Origin: Metallyticus violacea
Lineage: Eukaryota > Arthropoda > Insecta > Mantodea > Metallyticidae
Length of the DNA: 64,000 nt
Direction of reading: 5' to 3'
Assembly: GCA_030762175.1 (NCBI GenBank)
Contig: CM060833.1
Location: forward strand, 155,252,501 to 155,316,500
Part shown: piece after piece, positions 34,946 through 45,966 of the stretch
Layout: each line of letters begins with the position of its first letter
How positions within the stretch are numbered: the stretch's first letter is position 1
The notes under the pieces: generated by a model
The model's input: only the letters and a program-made list of their open reading frames with translations
What the model was told of the DNA's origin: nothing
Database searches by the model: none
Position numbers and translations under genes: made by a program

Positions 34946-35690
34946 CTGCAGTTTCATTTTCAACAATGAATATGGCGCTGCGCCCTCAAAATCGGCGACG
35001 GCGTCGATGTGCAGATAAACATAGCTGATAGCATCGCCCAAACATTCTGGAAGTAAGCCAAGGCGTTGCATTCTCATTCTCTACGTCTCTTATATTTACA
35101 TTCTGTACAAGTTCTTTTGTTTGCAACACCAATGTTTTGCTACAGAGAGAAGTCCAACATGCATTAACCACTTGCTGACCCTGTTAGACATCTGATACAG
35201 GAATACTGTACCTCTTGATTCATGGGATACGCACTGCAGTACGACTTTTTTTTCAAGAAATCATCATATTTCAACAAAGAAAATATTGTTGTAGTTGTAG
35301 TTCAATGTAATGAGAATGCACTCTTGAAATGATGTTGATAGGCCTTTTTTTTTTTTTTTTTTTTTTTTGCAAATTGAACGTTGCTGTCAATAATATTGAT
35401 GACGGCATCTAAAAGGGTTGTTTCCCCATTATCTTTTGAAAACACACAATTGCTGCTAAAAATTAAAAAATAGCATGAAACTTTTTGGACACCAATCCTA
35501 AGATTTCAAACAAATAAGATCATTTAAATGAACATTTTGTTCTTCTATCTAATGTGCACAACTGCGATAGAAAAAACAAGTTTGATGATATGGGGAAAAA
35601 GTTTGATTGATTATCGTAATTGTAGTTGTAGTAGTAGAGATGTTGATCTCTTCTTCTCCCACTAATGATCCTCGAAATATCGCTATTTAC
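34946..35690. other. Mostly unrecognised, with poly(T) tract
   Basis: A T24 run lies at 35345-35368 and could be the tail of an old minus-strand retro-insertion, but no body is recognisable. The rest has no motif. Confidence 0.4.
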
Positions 35691-35699
35691 CTCGGCCTA

Positions 35700-36700
35700 G
35701 CTCGGTAGAACGCCGGAATTTTGTGATCTTTTGATCAGAGGGAAAGGAATCGGGAGGTAAGCAGAAGATTAACAAGATTCGTGAATTTTATTGAAACACG
35801 ATTTAATAATGTTTATATTTTTTCACAGCCATGGGTTTCCGTTAAATCTGGAAAATATAAAGTGTCCGTTTTGCCACTTTTGCGCTATCTAAACTGAATT
35901 ATTCACAATAAGATTCCTTTGGCTATGTTCGTTCACGATAAACTATTTACTTATCGGAATTATTCACGAGTATTATTTCTATTCTCCTACTGTTAACACA
36001 AGCGCCTATTCAGTATATCAAATGAAAAGTATACGCTGACTCTACAATAAAAGTATCATGTAAACTGTCGATTCTGAACTATACGTTGGAACTAACTATA
36101 AACTGGAACTCTTAATTAAGACTGTATACTTATTGTGAACTAAGAATTTGAACAAGAACCGTCGATTCTGACCTAACTAAGACTGCAAACTATAAATTGG
36201 AACTAAACTGTCGATTCCGTACTCTTAACTCAGACTGCAAACTACTGTACTATACTATCTCGGGGCTTCGAAATCACCATCTTATATAAACAGTACCGTC
36301 ATTCGGTCAGGACGCTATTATTCCACCTTACAAAGTATGACGTGCAAATAATCTAGAACTTCTTCTCTTCTTTACGCCTTTCTATTGGTTGCTATACCTA
36401 TTTACAATTTTTCTGGTTTCTCTGATTGGATACCGTCATACTTGTTTGTCTGTTCGTGTTTTTGCCGTATGCCGTTACTCTGTCCTCTTTGCAGGTTATT
36501 CGCCCACGCTTTAGTTACATAAGAACATTTTATGTTACGGTCTTTAACGCACATAAAAGGATATCTCTGACTATGTCCCTTCTTAACGACTCTCAAAAGA
36601 TAACGGAAAGTGGCCCATCTAGCTCAAAGAACACACACTATTCACAAAGAAATAAAGGTTCCTATTACCCTTTTGATAAGTCAAACGTAACAATTGTTGT
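35700..36700 (-). mobile_element. Possible LTR end on the minus strand
   Basis: On the minus strand a candidate start TGTTACGTTTGAC near 36696 is followed by a TATA box (tatataaga at about 36276-36284). A long R-like region rich in imperfect 'cagttta..gtttgcagtct' repeats comes next (plus-strand view: aactgtcgattc and gactgcaaact at 36060-36250), then AATAAAATTCACG at about 35790. Just past it, CCGGCGTTCTACCGAGCTAG (about 35696-35715) is complementary to a tRNA D-arm-like sequence, a possible but unusual primer site. There is no paired LTR or pol in the window. Confidence 0.4.
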
Positions 36701-37858
36701 TTACTTCACTTTTTGTTAGAAAGTGATATAGACCTGGCAAAAGTTTTCAAATAAACATGAAATACTTAAAATAATATTAAGCTAATTCAATATGAAATAC
36801 ATACATTATAATAACACTTATAATTTATTGAGGAAACGTTGAAGCTATTAAATACCGCTCCACAGCTTTAGACTATATAACAAAGCACAATATTATCTAG
36901 AAATCTAATAACAGAAAGAAACAATATTTAAACCATATATAGTTGTATATTATATTTATAAAGTATTATTATTAAAGCATAGGTTGAAAGCATCAAGCTC
37001 GTATAATAACTGTATATATTTAAAAAATATAGTTACTCATTCTTATAAAAAGTTGCTTAAATACTATCTACAGATTTTACAAAATATGATATAATGCAAA
37101 TGTAAAACTACTTAAAATACTGATTATAGCAATTTAAGAAACATTTAAAAAACATGAAAAATATAAATATAAAAATAGTATCAGGTTAATTGTAATGCAA
37201 CAGTGTCCTACAGAATATTCCAGCGCTTGTCTTGTCTTTTAAAAAATGAACAGAAGAAAACTCAGGTAATAGTTTTGTCAAATTAATAACAATTATAAAT
37301 ATAAAATGCGAATAGGTATTGAACAGCTGTTATTTTACTATTAATATTATTTTAATTGATTTAGAAGCAATAAAGTATTATAGAAACCAATGATATCATT
37401 TTGGAATTAAAGACACTTATCGAAACCAAAGCTGAACATAAGGTTCAATATTTTATTGAGAGAGTAGAAAATTGCTTCTCTTGCCATCCATACCTCCTTT
37501 ACAAGCACTGGAGTATATCTGGCTGGCAGCTTTGTCCATCTCTCACAGCGCAATTAGTGCATTGCGCTTGGCCCAGGCAAAATCTTTTTTACGGAGGAAC
37601 GGTCACGAACGCGGATGGCTGAGCTTGGGGATCTCGCGAATTTGAAATATGAATTCCTCTTTTTTCCCCCCAATACCGGAGCCAGTCCAAAATGAATGGT
37701 TGCTCGAAGTTTGCATTTAAAAAAAAAAAAAAACTTCTTAAAGAGTATAAAATGTAATCCACTAGTGTCACACTCAATTTACAAAATTTTCCCACAGAAA
37801 GATTAATTCATTGAGTACGGTCTCAAATGGTGATTTGATGGCCTACTATATCCGAGGG
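36701..37858. other. Nothing recognised
   Basis: Very AT-rich (36.7-37.4 kb), then a slightly richer patch at 37.4-37.65 kb with a 73-codon frame lacking any motif. A poly(A) run lies at 37720-37732. Confidence 0.4.
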
Positions 37859-37860
37859 TA

Positions 37861-38977
37861 GGTCCATAAGTTTCCAGTCAAAATAGTCAAAAGTCTTGTC
37901 TGTAAAATGGGCATAAACAGCATTCATCCTTTTTCGTCACATTTAAATTTCCTTCCTCGAAGGTCCTTCTTGAGTTTTGAGAGGATGAAATAGTCACTGG
38001 GAGCTGAATCTGGGCTGTAGGGTTGATGGTCGATCTCTTTGAAGCCACGTTTCTTCACAGCTTCCTTTGCAACAAGAGCTCTGTACATAGGCGCGTTGTC
38101 ATGAAGAAGGCGCACATCAACACTCGGCTTTCCTCGCCTTTTCTCTTTTATGGAAGCACGTAGTCTGTGCAGTAGGCCAGCATAGTACTCCCCATTTACT
38201 GTGGTGTTCCTCTCCTTGAAGTCAATAAAGAGTATTCCTTCACAGTCCCAAAAATTATGGCTTCTTGTTTGACTGAAGACCTCGGCCTTTAGAGGTGGTG
38301 CTTAGCCAGGTTTACGTCACTCCAATGATTCTCTTTTGGACAAGGGATCATAGTAGAGGACCATAGTTTCATCTCTTGTAAGAATAGTTTGTAGAATTTC
38401 TTTCTCCTTGCCACGGAAGACCTCCAAATATACCTGATAACCGGTCTCGTTGCTGCTTTTAGACTGAGGAAAGAAGTCTAAGCACCCATCTTGTACTAAC
38501 CTTATTCATATTTAAATGTTCATGAATAATTCGAAGGACTGTTGTTTTAGAAAGGTCCAACTTTGCTGCTATTTCTGTAACTTTGAGCCGCCGGTCTTCC
38601 ACAAGAACGATGTATTCAGGAGTGAGCACCTCCAAAGACCTACCTGCACGCTCTTCGTCTTCAATGTTTTCTCGACCCATTCGTTTACAGTAGAATGCGA
38701 GGGGGATGCTATCCCATACACACGGTCCAACCGCTATTTAATTTCATTTGGAGTAAGTCCATCTTTTGTGGAGAACTTAATAACAGCTGGATACTCCATT
38801 TTGAACATGTCAAGATCTTCTACACATAGCCTTCTTTATGAAACTCTATCTGAACATCTAAACACTGCGGAGAGGAAGTTACAGCTGTAATTATTTACTT
38901 AACAGATAGGCTATGACATGGATAAGGATTTTGTGAAGGCGATAATCCTTATCGGCGAGGCCGGAAACTTATGGACC
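37861..38977 (-). mobile_element. Mariner transposon copy 2
   Basis: A minus-strand element of 1.12 kb, with TA at 37859-37860 and 38978-38979 and terminal repeats ggtccataagtttccagtc (left) and, read from the right, ggtccataagtttccggcct. It is the same family as copy 1. It lacks about 120 bp just inside its 3' terminal repeat, where copy 1 and the 47961 fragment have extra sequence between the repeat and 'agtcttgt.tg.aaa.tgggc'. Confidence 0.95.
37924..38799 (-). pseudogene. Broken mariner transposase, copy 2
   Basis: It starts at the minus-strand ATG at 38799 (MEYPAVIKFSTKDGLTPNEI), stops soon after, and recovers in the frame 38680-38459 with the helix-turn-helix and linker (LDLSKTTVLRIIHEHLNMNK, then VSTRWVLRLLSS, a decayed WVPRLL). 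The C-terminal catalytic part lies in the frame 38115-37924: LLHDNAPMYRALVAKEAVKK and PYSPDSAPSDYF, again with 34 residues between the two Asp. Reading frames are broken at several points. Confidence 0.92.
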
Positions 38978-38979
38978 TA

Positions 38980-40273
38980 CTTTCGTATATTTTAAGGCGA
39001 TACGGGGTGACTTTTGGGTAATTGTTTTTGATTTTTGGATGATATAAAATTATGAAGTTTTCTCTTCATTATATCATTTTAATTATCTCGATATCTATCT
39101 TAAAAGTACATTTATTATTAAAATGTATTAATGTCGGCACACTTTCACTAAGCGTTTTTAAATATGTCGCTATTGTCAGAATATTTAAGGCTTCATGAAG
39201 GGATATTCAGCAGCTAGGCAACTGCTGTTTCTTTTTCCTTATTCCTGTTTAGGCTTGTTTATTTTGTTAGCTGGTGAAAGCAACAGTTGTGTTTATTTGC
39301 TATGTTATTAGGTTAGTTTTTCCATGGTGATTAACTAATTTGTGTGTAAGATGTTTTAGTAACAGACTTATTAAAAAGCGAGTGTTGAGGAAAACGGGTG
39401 AAAAATATTATCTTGTACTTTGGGGTGTATGATGCTGTGACTATCTATAATGAAGGAAATATGTGGAGCTTTGCAGCTGCTGGCTCAAATACTATTGATG
39501 TAATGCAGCAAGTAGATGAAGAGAAAGCACAACTCGTAAATCAAGAAAAACAGCTCAAAAGAGGTGCCGAAAGGAAACTATAACTGGAGAATGAAGAAAA
39601 TTCTCATGCTGCAGACCTCTATTAATGTTTCAACTTTGGATTCATTTCCCATAAATTTAACTTTTTCTCATATAAGGAAACATTTTCTAAGTTAATTAAT
39701 ATTTTGAGCTGAAATTTGCAACAGTCGTTTGTGGAGGTGTCTTACATACACTGAAATAATTCTTTTGAAAATTATATTAAAAATATGTACTCTAATATGC
39801 TGGGAAAAATTATAAAATAAAAATATTTTCCCAAAGCTATTCAACTTTTTAAAAAAATAGCTCTATGTTAAGTAAAATAGGTAGACGTTGACATTTTTGT
39901 AACGAGTCTTTGATATTTTGAGTATTTTTATCACAATACTCTATTGTAACAATGAGTTGGAAAATGCACGTTACCATCCAGACTTCAGCTAACAAATGAT
40001 AATGAACATGTGAAATTACGTACAGTAGAGGACAGGCCTTGATGGTCTTTTTTCTTGGAACTGAGATTACATTGTCCAGTTCTTTGTTACGCATGTGATA
40101 CACGTACGGAATTTTGTTCAGGAAAACAACGTTGTCACGTCTCTGCAATCTCTTTCAGTACTGTTTAGTGCCAGCAGAGATCGGATGAGAAATTGAGAGT
40201 AAATTATTATTTATTAGAGTATTATTAGATATTCTTTAATGATATGAAAATCAGGAAATAATCATAGTTTCTG
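38980..40273. other. Nothing recognised
   Basis: No conserved motif. The open frames at 39398-39583 and 39849-40148 (minus) show no family resemblance. Confidence 0.4.
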
Positions 40274-41240
40274 TAGGGGCGGCCAGTCAATAACGGGCAG
40301 ATGGGCCCATCCCCCCCCAAAGAAAATATCTTAGTTATTTAATATTTTATCTTCTCTTGGTCAAGTTTTAAAACAAAAAAGTTATGTATAGTCGATTAGT
40401 TCTTAATTGTGTCTTACCGAATAAGCGAATTTCCTTTCTACTATAGTAGCGATAACTTTTCCCTAGTTCGCAAAGCTAGCTCATGAGCCTGGGCAATTTT
40501 TTTTACGTTTTAAACTTATACGTTCATGGGCCAGCAAAGATTTACAAGGATTTATATTTGTCTTTCTCCAAGACGGGTTAGCCTTTCTCCTGCTTATTTC
40601 TGCGTTCTCTTGGGCCAGCACTCTGTATTCATCTTCTCTTAGGAACCAGGTGTTGAGAGTTTACTGACAGATCGCTAAACTGACTACGGGAGTTGTTTAC
40701 ACACTTTGTTTGAAAGTGGGTGGTTTCCTCTCAGTTGACTTTCACAGTGTCAACTGTTAAGTTACAAAAACTCTTTATTGTTTTGTGGCAATGAATAAAG
40801 TAGACATTTTATTGAAGACCCCGTTTTCGCCTCTAAATTTAACTGTTACGTTGGAAGCGAATCGATTTGAACCCCATCAATCGAAAGCTATAAAAACTTA
40901 CTCAATGATGCCACAAAATTATGATTTTTTTTAATGGTTTGAAAAAATATCTTGACTGACACCTTTGTGAAATGAGAAACGTATCTTGTTGGAATGCGAT
41001 TAGAAAATAAGCAGAAAGGCAAATTTCGTTTTTGTAAAATTCGATACATGAGTAGGAATAAACCGGTTTAAAGATTGCTGTTTCTGAATTGACTGCAGAA
41101 TGCTTAAGGCTAATTTTAACAGCTGAATTAGAAGAGTTCCATATAAACCAGAAGTTTACAGCACAAACGTACGATGGCGGTGCAGTTGTGAGAGAATGTC
41201 AGAGAGAAGATTAAGGCTTGATAAGAGCCCTTGACCCACG
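40274..41240 (+). mobile_element. Probable hAT transposon relic
   Basis: The left end taggggcggccagtc resembles the CAGGGGCGG-type ends of hAT elements, followed by 'gggcccatccccccccaaag'. Translated pieces further in fit a hAT transposase of the ZMYM1-like kind: LRLILTAELEEFHINQKFTA then QTYDGGAVV, where the family shows a '.AQ.YDGAS.M' motif before the catalytic Glu region. Several stops are present and no right end was found. Family assignment is from motif memory and needs a search. Confidence 0.5.
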
Positions 41241-41728
41241 TCATTTGGATGTCATGTAGTTATGCCCCTGACCCACCCTCCAACAGGGGCCACGAACCTT
41301 TAATGTTTGAGAGTAGCAGTGACAACGCTGGCGAATTTCCAGGTATCTCGTGTAGTGTGTCACTATTTAAAGGAAAGCGATAACGCCATACTTCTGTGGT
41401 ATTTCACAGCACTTACAATTTCGACTTACTTGTTGCTAGAAACAAAATAACAAGATGTATTTGATCGTTATAACACCTTAACTATTTTACAAAATATTTG
41501 TGTCGCTTAAAAACCTAGGATTGTATTAATTTCGAAGGGCAATCGATACATAACACAACTCCTTATTTTCCATAGCAAGTTTATCCTAAAAAGAATGCAA
41601 TGGTTTATGTGCAATATCTTTGGACCTCGCACTGTTTCGTGTAGTTTCATCTTCTTCCGTTAGATGGCCATCATTCAGTTAGCTTTTAAAATGTACATCT
41701 TAAGTGGTTTTCGTTATAAACAAATAAG
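41241..41728. other. Nothing recognised
   Basis: No motif or repeat recognised between the hAT-like and the mariner-like relics. Confidence 0.35.
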
Positions 41729-41729
41729 A

Positions 41730-42880
41730 TGAATATTGAATTTCTTTTGGTCATAAAGCAGACCATCACCAAATTATAGAGACGCTTATGAAATGACCAT
41801 TGACTGTTAGCGAAAAAATCTGTCATCGTTGGAAGAGGCCTAGCCAGTTACACTGATCATCTACGCTCCAGTCGGTCCTGATGGTGTAGTGGTAACCATA
41901 TTTGCCTCCTAAACCCATGATCACGGGTTCAAACCCTGCCAGGATCGATGGATTTTTTCGGGCGTAAAATCCCAAGTATGGCTTCCTTCGGAAGGGAAGT
42001 AAAGCCGTGGGTCTCGTGTCGTAGATTTACGGTGCGATAAAGAACCTCAAACCTGAAAAAAAGAGACCTCTGAGCAAAATTTGTCGGCTATTTCACGCCC
42101 TGATTTGAATGGGACCCTGATGACCTGTGATGTTAAAGAGCGTCCGTAAATAAATGAAATAAAAAATCTACGCTCCAGGTGAATAAAAATCAACACAACT
42201 CGCTGTAGAACCTGATATCTCTGTTGATAGTGTCAGCACAATTGCTCAAGAATGAAGATTTGTTTTAATGGATCCTTCGAAACATAACTGCCGATCACAA
42301 AGAACAGAGATCTGTTCACAGTTGCTTACTAGTTACAAAGTTGAGGGTGATCATTTCTTGTCAATCTTTCTAACGAGAGATGAAACCTAGTTCATTAGTC
42401 CAGCCTGAGACCAAAAGACATCTCATGTAATGCCATCACAAACTTCTCCTCAAAAAGGAAAGTTCAAGAATCACAGGCACATTCCTCTGAGATTTTGGAG
42501 AGATTATTTTGATGAATGCATTACATTGTGGTGAAACAGTCAACTCCAAAGTGCATGTCAAAGGCCTTCGGGTAACAAAAAAAGAAACGCCTTTCTGCTC
42601 ACCCGTACTCACAAAGATGTGTCCAAATTTCTTCCCGAAAACGCGCAGCCTCACACAAATCTTTTCATCGGAGAAGAGACCACAAAGCTTTGGTGGACAG
42701 CTACAGCCCGGACCTTACTTCTTCTGATTTTAATATCTTTTTTCTCTAATAGATGTAAATCGGATAGGAGATTTGATGACGAAGAGGAATGAAGCTGGTT
42801 CAGAGGTTGGCAGCACGACTTTTAGGCGGCGCAAGTATATCACATTGTAAAAGATCACTGTCCGACATATACAAAGAATT
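41730..42880 (+). mobile_element. Second mariner-like element, dead, carrying a SINE insertion
   Basis: The ATG near 41731 gives MNIEFLLVIK, resembling the usual mariner start. After the nested SINE B (41859-42178) come LLTSYKVEGDHFLS and RDET at about 42330-42390, the sequence around the first catalytic Asp, then GETVNSKVH. Near the end SPDLTSSDF and RRFDDEEE at 42700-42800 mark the C-terminal catalytic region. Stops and frameshifts are frequent. No terminal repeats were found. It differs from the 12046/37861 family. Confidence 0.65.
41859..42178 (+). mobile_element. SINE B copy 6, full length, 13-bp TSD
   Basis: Full-length element (41872-42165) flanked by identical atctacgctccag at 41859-41871 and 42166-42178. 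It starts with the intact head (ggtcctgatggtgtagtgg, box B GGTTCAAACCC), followed by the core, tail hairpin (gggaccctgatgacctgtga ... agcgtcc) and an A-rich end. It interrupts the mariner-like relic, which dates it as the younger element. Confidence 0.97.
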
Positions 42881-43083
42881 TAAATGAAATAATAAAAGCC
42901 CTGAAGGAGAAAAAAGTATCACATTACTTATTTAACACTCCTGGTAATATTTTATGAGCAATAAATTGAACTTAGTACACGTACGAATGCTTTTCTGAGT
43001 TAAATAACCATATAATTAAAACATTAGATCATATTATCAACAGAAGTGTTAGCATCAATAATATACTTCTTATAGCCTTATAC
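42881..43083. other. Short AT-rich spacer
   Basis: No feature recognised. Confidence 0.35.
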
Positions 43084-43372
43084 AGTCGCAAATGGGCCTT
43101 AGCTTACCGCGACGACCACTGCGTCTTCTACCTCCATCTCTGATATCATTGATAGAAGGAGGGAGCATGTGATCAGTACACCTCTTCCCGCCGATAGCTT
43201 TTATCGCGGTTTACTAGATCGAAGATCGCCACCTCTCTATCAGGCAGCTTCACAATTGTCCTCAGGAGGCTGGGTGAACCTCCCTAACTTAGAAAAATTC
43301 CTAAGTATGTACCGGGAATCGAACCTGGGCCTCTCGGCCCGCAGTTAGCAACGATAACCACTAGACAACATA
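43084..43372 (-). mobile_element. SINE D, tRNA-derived
   Basis: On the minus strand a tRNA-like head with box A TCTAGTGGTTATCGTTG and box B GGTTCGATTCCCGG (plus strand 43315-43372) is followed by a body of about 230 bp (gaggtggcgatcttcgatc and others) unlike SINEs A-C. There is no clear tail or duplication. Length, box spacing and extended 3' body favour a SINE over a tRNA gene. It is the only copy in this window. Confidence 0.65.
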
Positions 43373-44648
43373 AAATAATAGTCAATTTAATTTTATATTA
43401 AACATTTAAATAAGCAAAGCAAGTTTATTACTTCTTAAAGAAACTTGATCATAAGTTCTTTATCTTGTAACCATATATTAAGCCTCTTAGCCATTCCTAA
43501 TAAAAGATCTGTTATTTTACATCCCATTTTCTCTTATTCCCGTCGTGGTTTTCCTACCTTAAAGGATAAATCCTTTTAGTGTATAGAATTTTTAATCTTC
43601 GCTTCCTTGTACTTTGGAAACCTAAAATTTTACAAATTCTTTCTCCGAAGACTGTTACAAACATTTAATTGAAGCTGAGAAGTTAAACGCATGGGCTGTG
43701 AGCGAGCTCTTGCCCCCCCCCCTCCCCCCGCTTCCTGGTCAGTTATTTTTTTCAATGTTCAGAATTTTGGTTTCCTATTTTTGGATATTTTAATATATAT
43801 ATATATCTTAAAATTTAGCACATAAGTGTGAAATGGTATGAAATATTTTTATATAATCTTATAAATTAATTACAAGAAAACGAAAAAAGGTTAACCTTGT
43901 GTTATCTACCATATTTTTACTATTTTCGACATTAATGGGAGTTTAGAGGTGGAAATACTTTTCTTTCCTCCTCATATTAAATTTGTAAGACATTAATTTG
44001 TTGTTTGCTCTTTTTTTAAGGTGAACGAATTATGATGTTCATTAAAGGCGAAAATATAAGAGCTGTCTTTTTTCTCTCACTCTCTCAGCTTTCGGTTCAG
44101 ATACAGGTCTTAGTGTTTCTCTAAAGTTTAAGGACTATTTTCTACTTTAGCAAAAAAATAAAAAAGTGGGATATAGGAAGAAGGAAAGAAACTTTTTTGT
44201 TGCTGCCGTGAATCCTGCAAGTAAACTGTTTCAACAGTTTGTTACATCTCGGCGTGCATTTTACATGACAGTTACGGTACATAAATGGAACATAAAGCCG
44301 CCAAACGGCGTTAGTATACACCTTTTATGTTTTAGGAGTACTTAGAATAATAGGACTTGAAGATTACAATGTCATAACGAAATTTTTCTTTCTTTTATAG
44401 GTAAGTACGAGCAAAAACATAGCAATCCTGGATTTTATATACTTCTGGTAAGTTACATGATCATAATAGAGAACTACTTGCTCGTATTGTTCTTAAAACG
44501 TTATTTTATAAAAATAAGGGATCATTAATACATGTGTTTCTTATATTGGTGTGCCTAAGAATTAAATTTGTGTTATATTTCCATTACTTATAGACACAAA
44601 ACTTATTTTAGAGAAGAGCAGAAGAATAAAGTATGTTAACTTTTATTG
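43373..44648. other. 1.3 kb without recognised features
   Basis: AT-rich, with a C-rich run at 43711-43730 and a short (AT)n at 43791-43806. No coding motif. Confidence 0.4.
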
Positions 44649-45343
44649 CACGCTGCCAAAAATGTATACACACTTTCACATTACATATCTATTTAATATA
44701 TTTCAAAGTTGGACCGAAAAACAACAGTAATGTGTAGTATGATGTTCTGTAAACAGATGTAACTCGCATATATTATGATAGCGCTGCTACGTGACAGGTA
44801 AATCAACAATGAACAAATGAAGCCAAAATTATCGTATGATGTTGTGCAAACAGACTCACACTACGTTATGCTAGCGTTGCTACAACAAAATGGAGCCAAG
44901 ATTATCGTTTGAACAGTGGAAAGCAATTTTGAAGTGGCATTGGAAAACAGAGAATGTTGTTGAAGTTCAAAGGCAATAGGACGAAGAGGATTCCCCCGCG
45001 TTCTCCGGATCTAATTCCGTTAGACTTCTACCTATGGGGAATTCTTAAGGATGTTGTATACCGTAGAAAACCAGCTACACTGGCAGCACTTCGGGAAGAA
45101 ATTGAAACGGTATGTCCTGCAATCGCTGAGGACACTTTCGCAAACGTTGCTCAATCAGTAGTTCAACGTACTCAGAAGTGTATCGACGCCGATGGTGGGT
45201 ATTTTGAACTTATTTATGTTGTAACTGTAAAAGTCTAAGATGATTAGTGCTCATCATTTTCTGTTTGTGTGAATTCAGTTTTGTTATGTTAACACAGTTT
45301 TTTTCTCTGCTTGAAGTGTGTATACCTTTTTTGGCACCCTCTG
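44649..45343 (+). mobile_element. Internally deleted Tc1/mariner element (copy B)
   Basis: The ends match copy A: left cacgctgccaaaaatgtata (first bases decayed), right end read inward cagagggtgccaaaaaagg with TA at 45344-45345. The transposase start at 44890 reads MEPRLSFEQWKAILKWHW then KTENVVEVQRQ, a DUF4817-like N-terminus, and hits a stop at what looks like the deletion joint. The C-terminal part resumes at once in another frame. The subterminal direct duplication around 'aacagatgt' is also present. It is a non-autonomous relative of copy A. Confidence 0.9.
44954..45238 (+). pseudogene. C-terminal transposase fragment
   Basis: A 94-codon frame holding RIPPRSPDLIPLDFYLWG then ILKDVVYRRKP, then ETVCPAIAEDTFANVAQSVV, the C-terminal end of a Tc1/mariner-type DDE transposase (DDE_3-like 'PPRSPDLTPLDFFLWG'). 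The sequence before the motif is not transposase-like because the catalytic core is deleted. It cannot catalyse transposition alone. The same region in copy A is degraded (SSGLTPLNFYG). Confidence 0.9.
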
Positions 45344-45345
45344 TA

Positions 45346-45966
45346 TAGTAGTAGACCATGAAAGAACCGAAATTTTATGAAGACCCATTCCCGAAACATC
45401 ATATTAAAAATGTTTAATTTAAACAATGCATTTTAGTTTAATTAAGATGAAAATGTAATTAAACGTTAGCAAAGCAGATCTCTATTTTTCGACCGATATT
45501 GGAGAACCAGGTATATGGAAACGTGCATGCCATCAGGGAATCACAATAAAACTGCAGCAAATAGCATCATTTTGGTTGGGGGGGGGTAAATGTATGCTAT
45601 CACTGTTATATCCAGTAGAACATTCCGTGAGAGTTCATCACCACACCCGGGTACTGGTCTTCAAGGCATTTATAGCTTTTCTATGCCCACACACATATTA
45701 TCACCTGCAGCCTTTATTACTTGCGTGCTCTTTTGTTTTCAGAGGTTGATATTACTATTCATACCCACACTGATGTAAACTCCTGCAAGCACAAATCTAT
45801 CAAAGCTTGCCAAGAAGAGAAAGAAAGAAGCTGGAGTGTCATTCCTTCTTCCGATTCTGTCTATTGTTCTGCAATGTAAAGAGGAACTGCCTGGGGGCGA
45901 AGAGTATCGGGCTCTTTGAGACTTCTTGGTAGAGCGGCGAACAAAACGCTTTTAAATATTGTGCAG
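45346..45966. other. Nothing recognised
   Basis: No repeat or coding motif; a G9 run at about 45579. Confidence 0.4.

Noticed and set aside
35345..35368. Poly(T) tract as a retro-insertion tail
   Set aside because: No recognisable body or duplication next to it.
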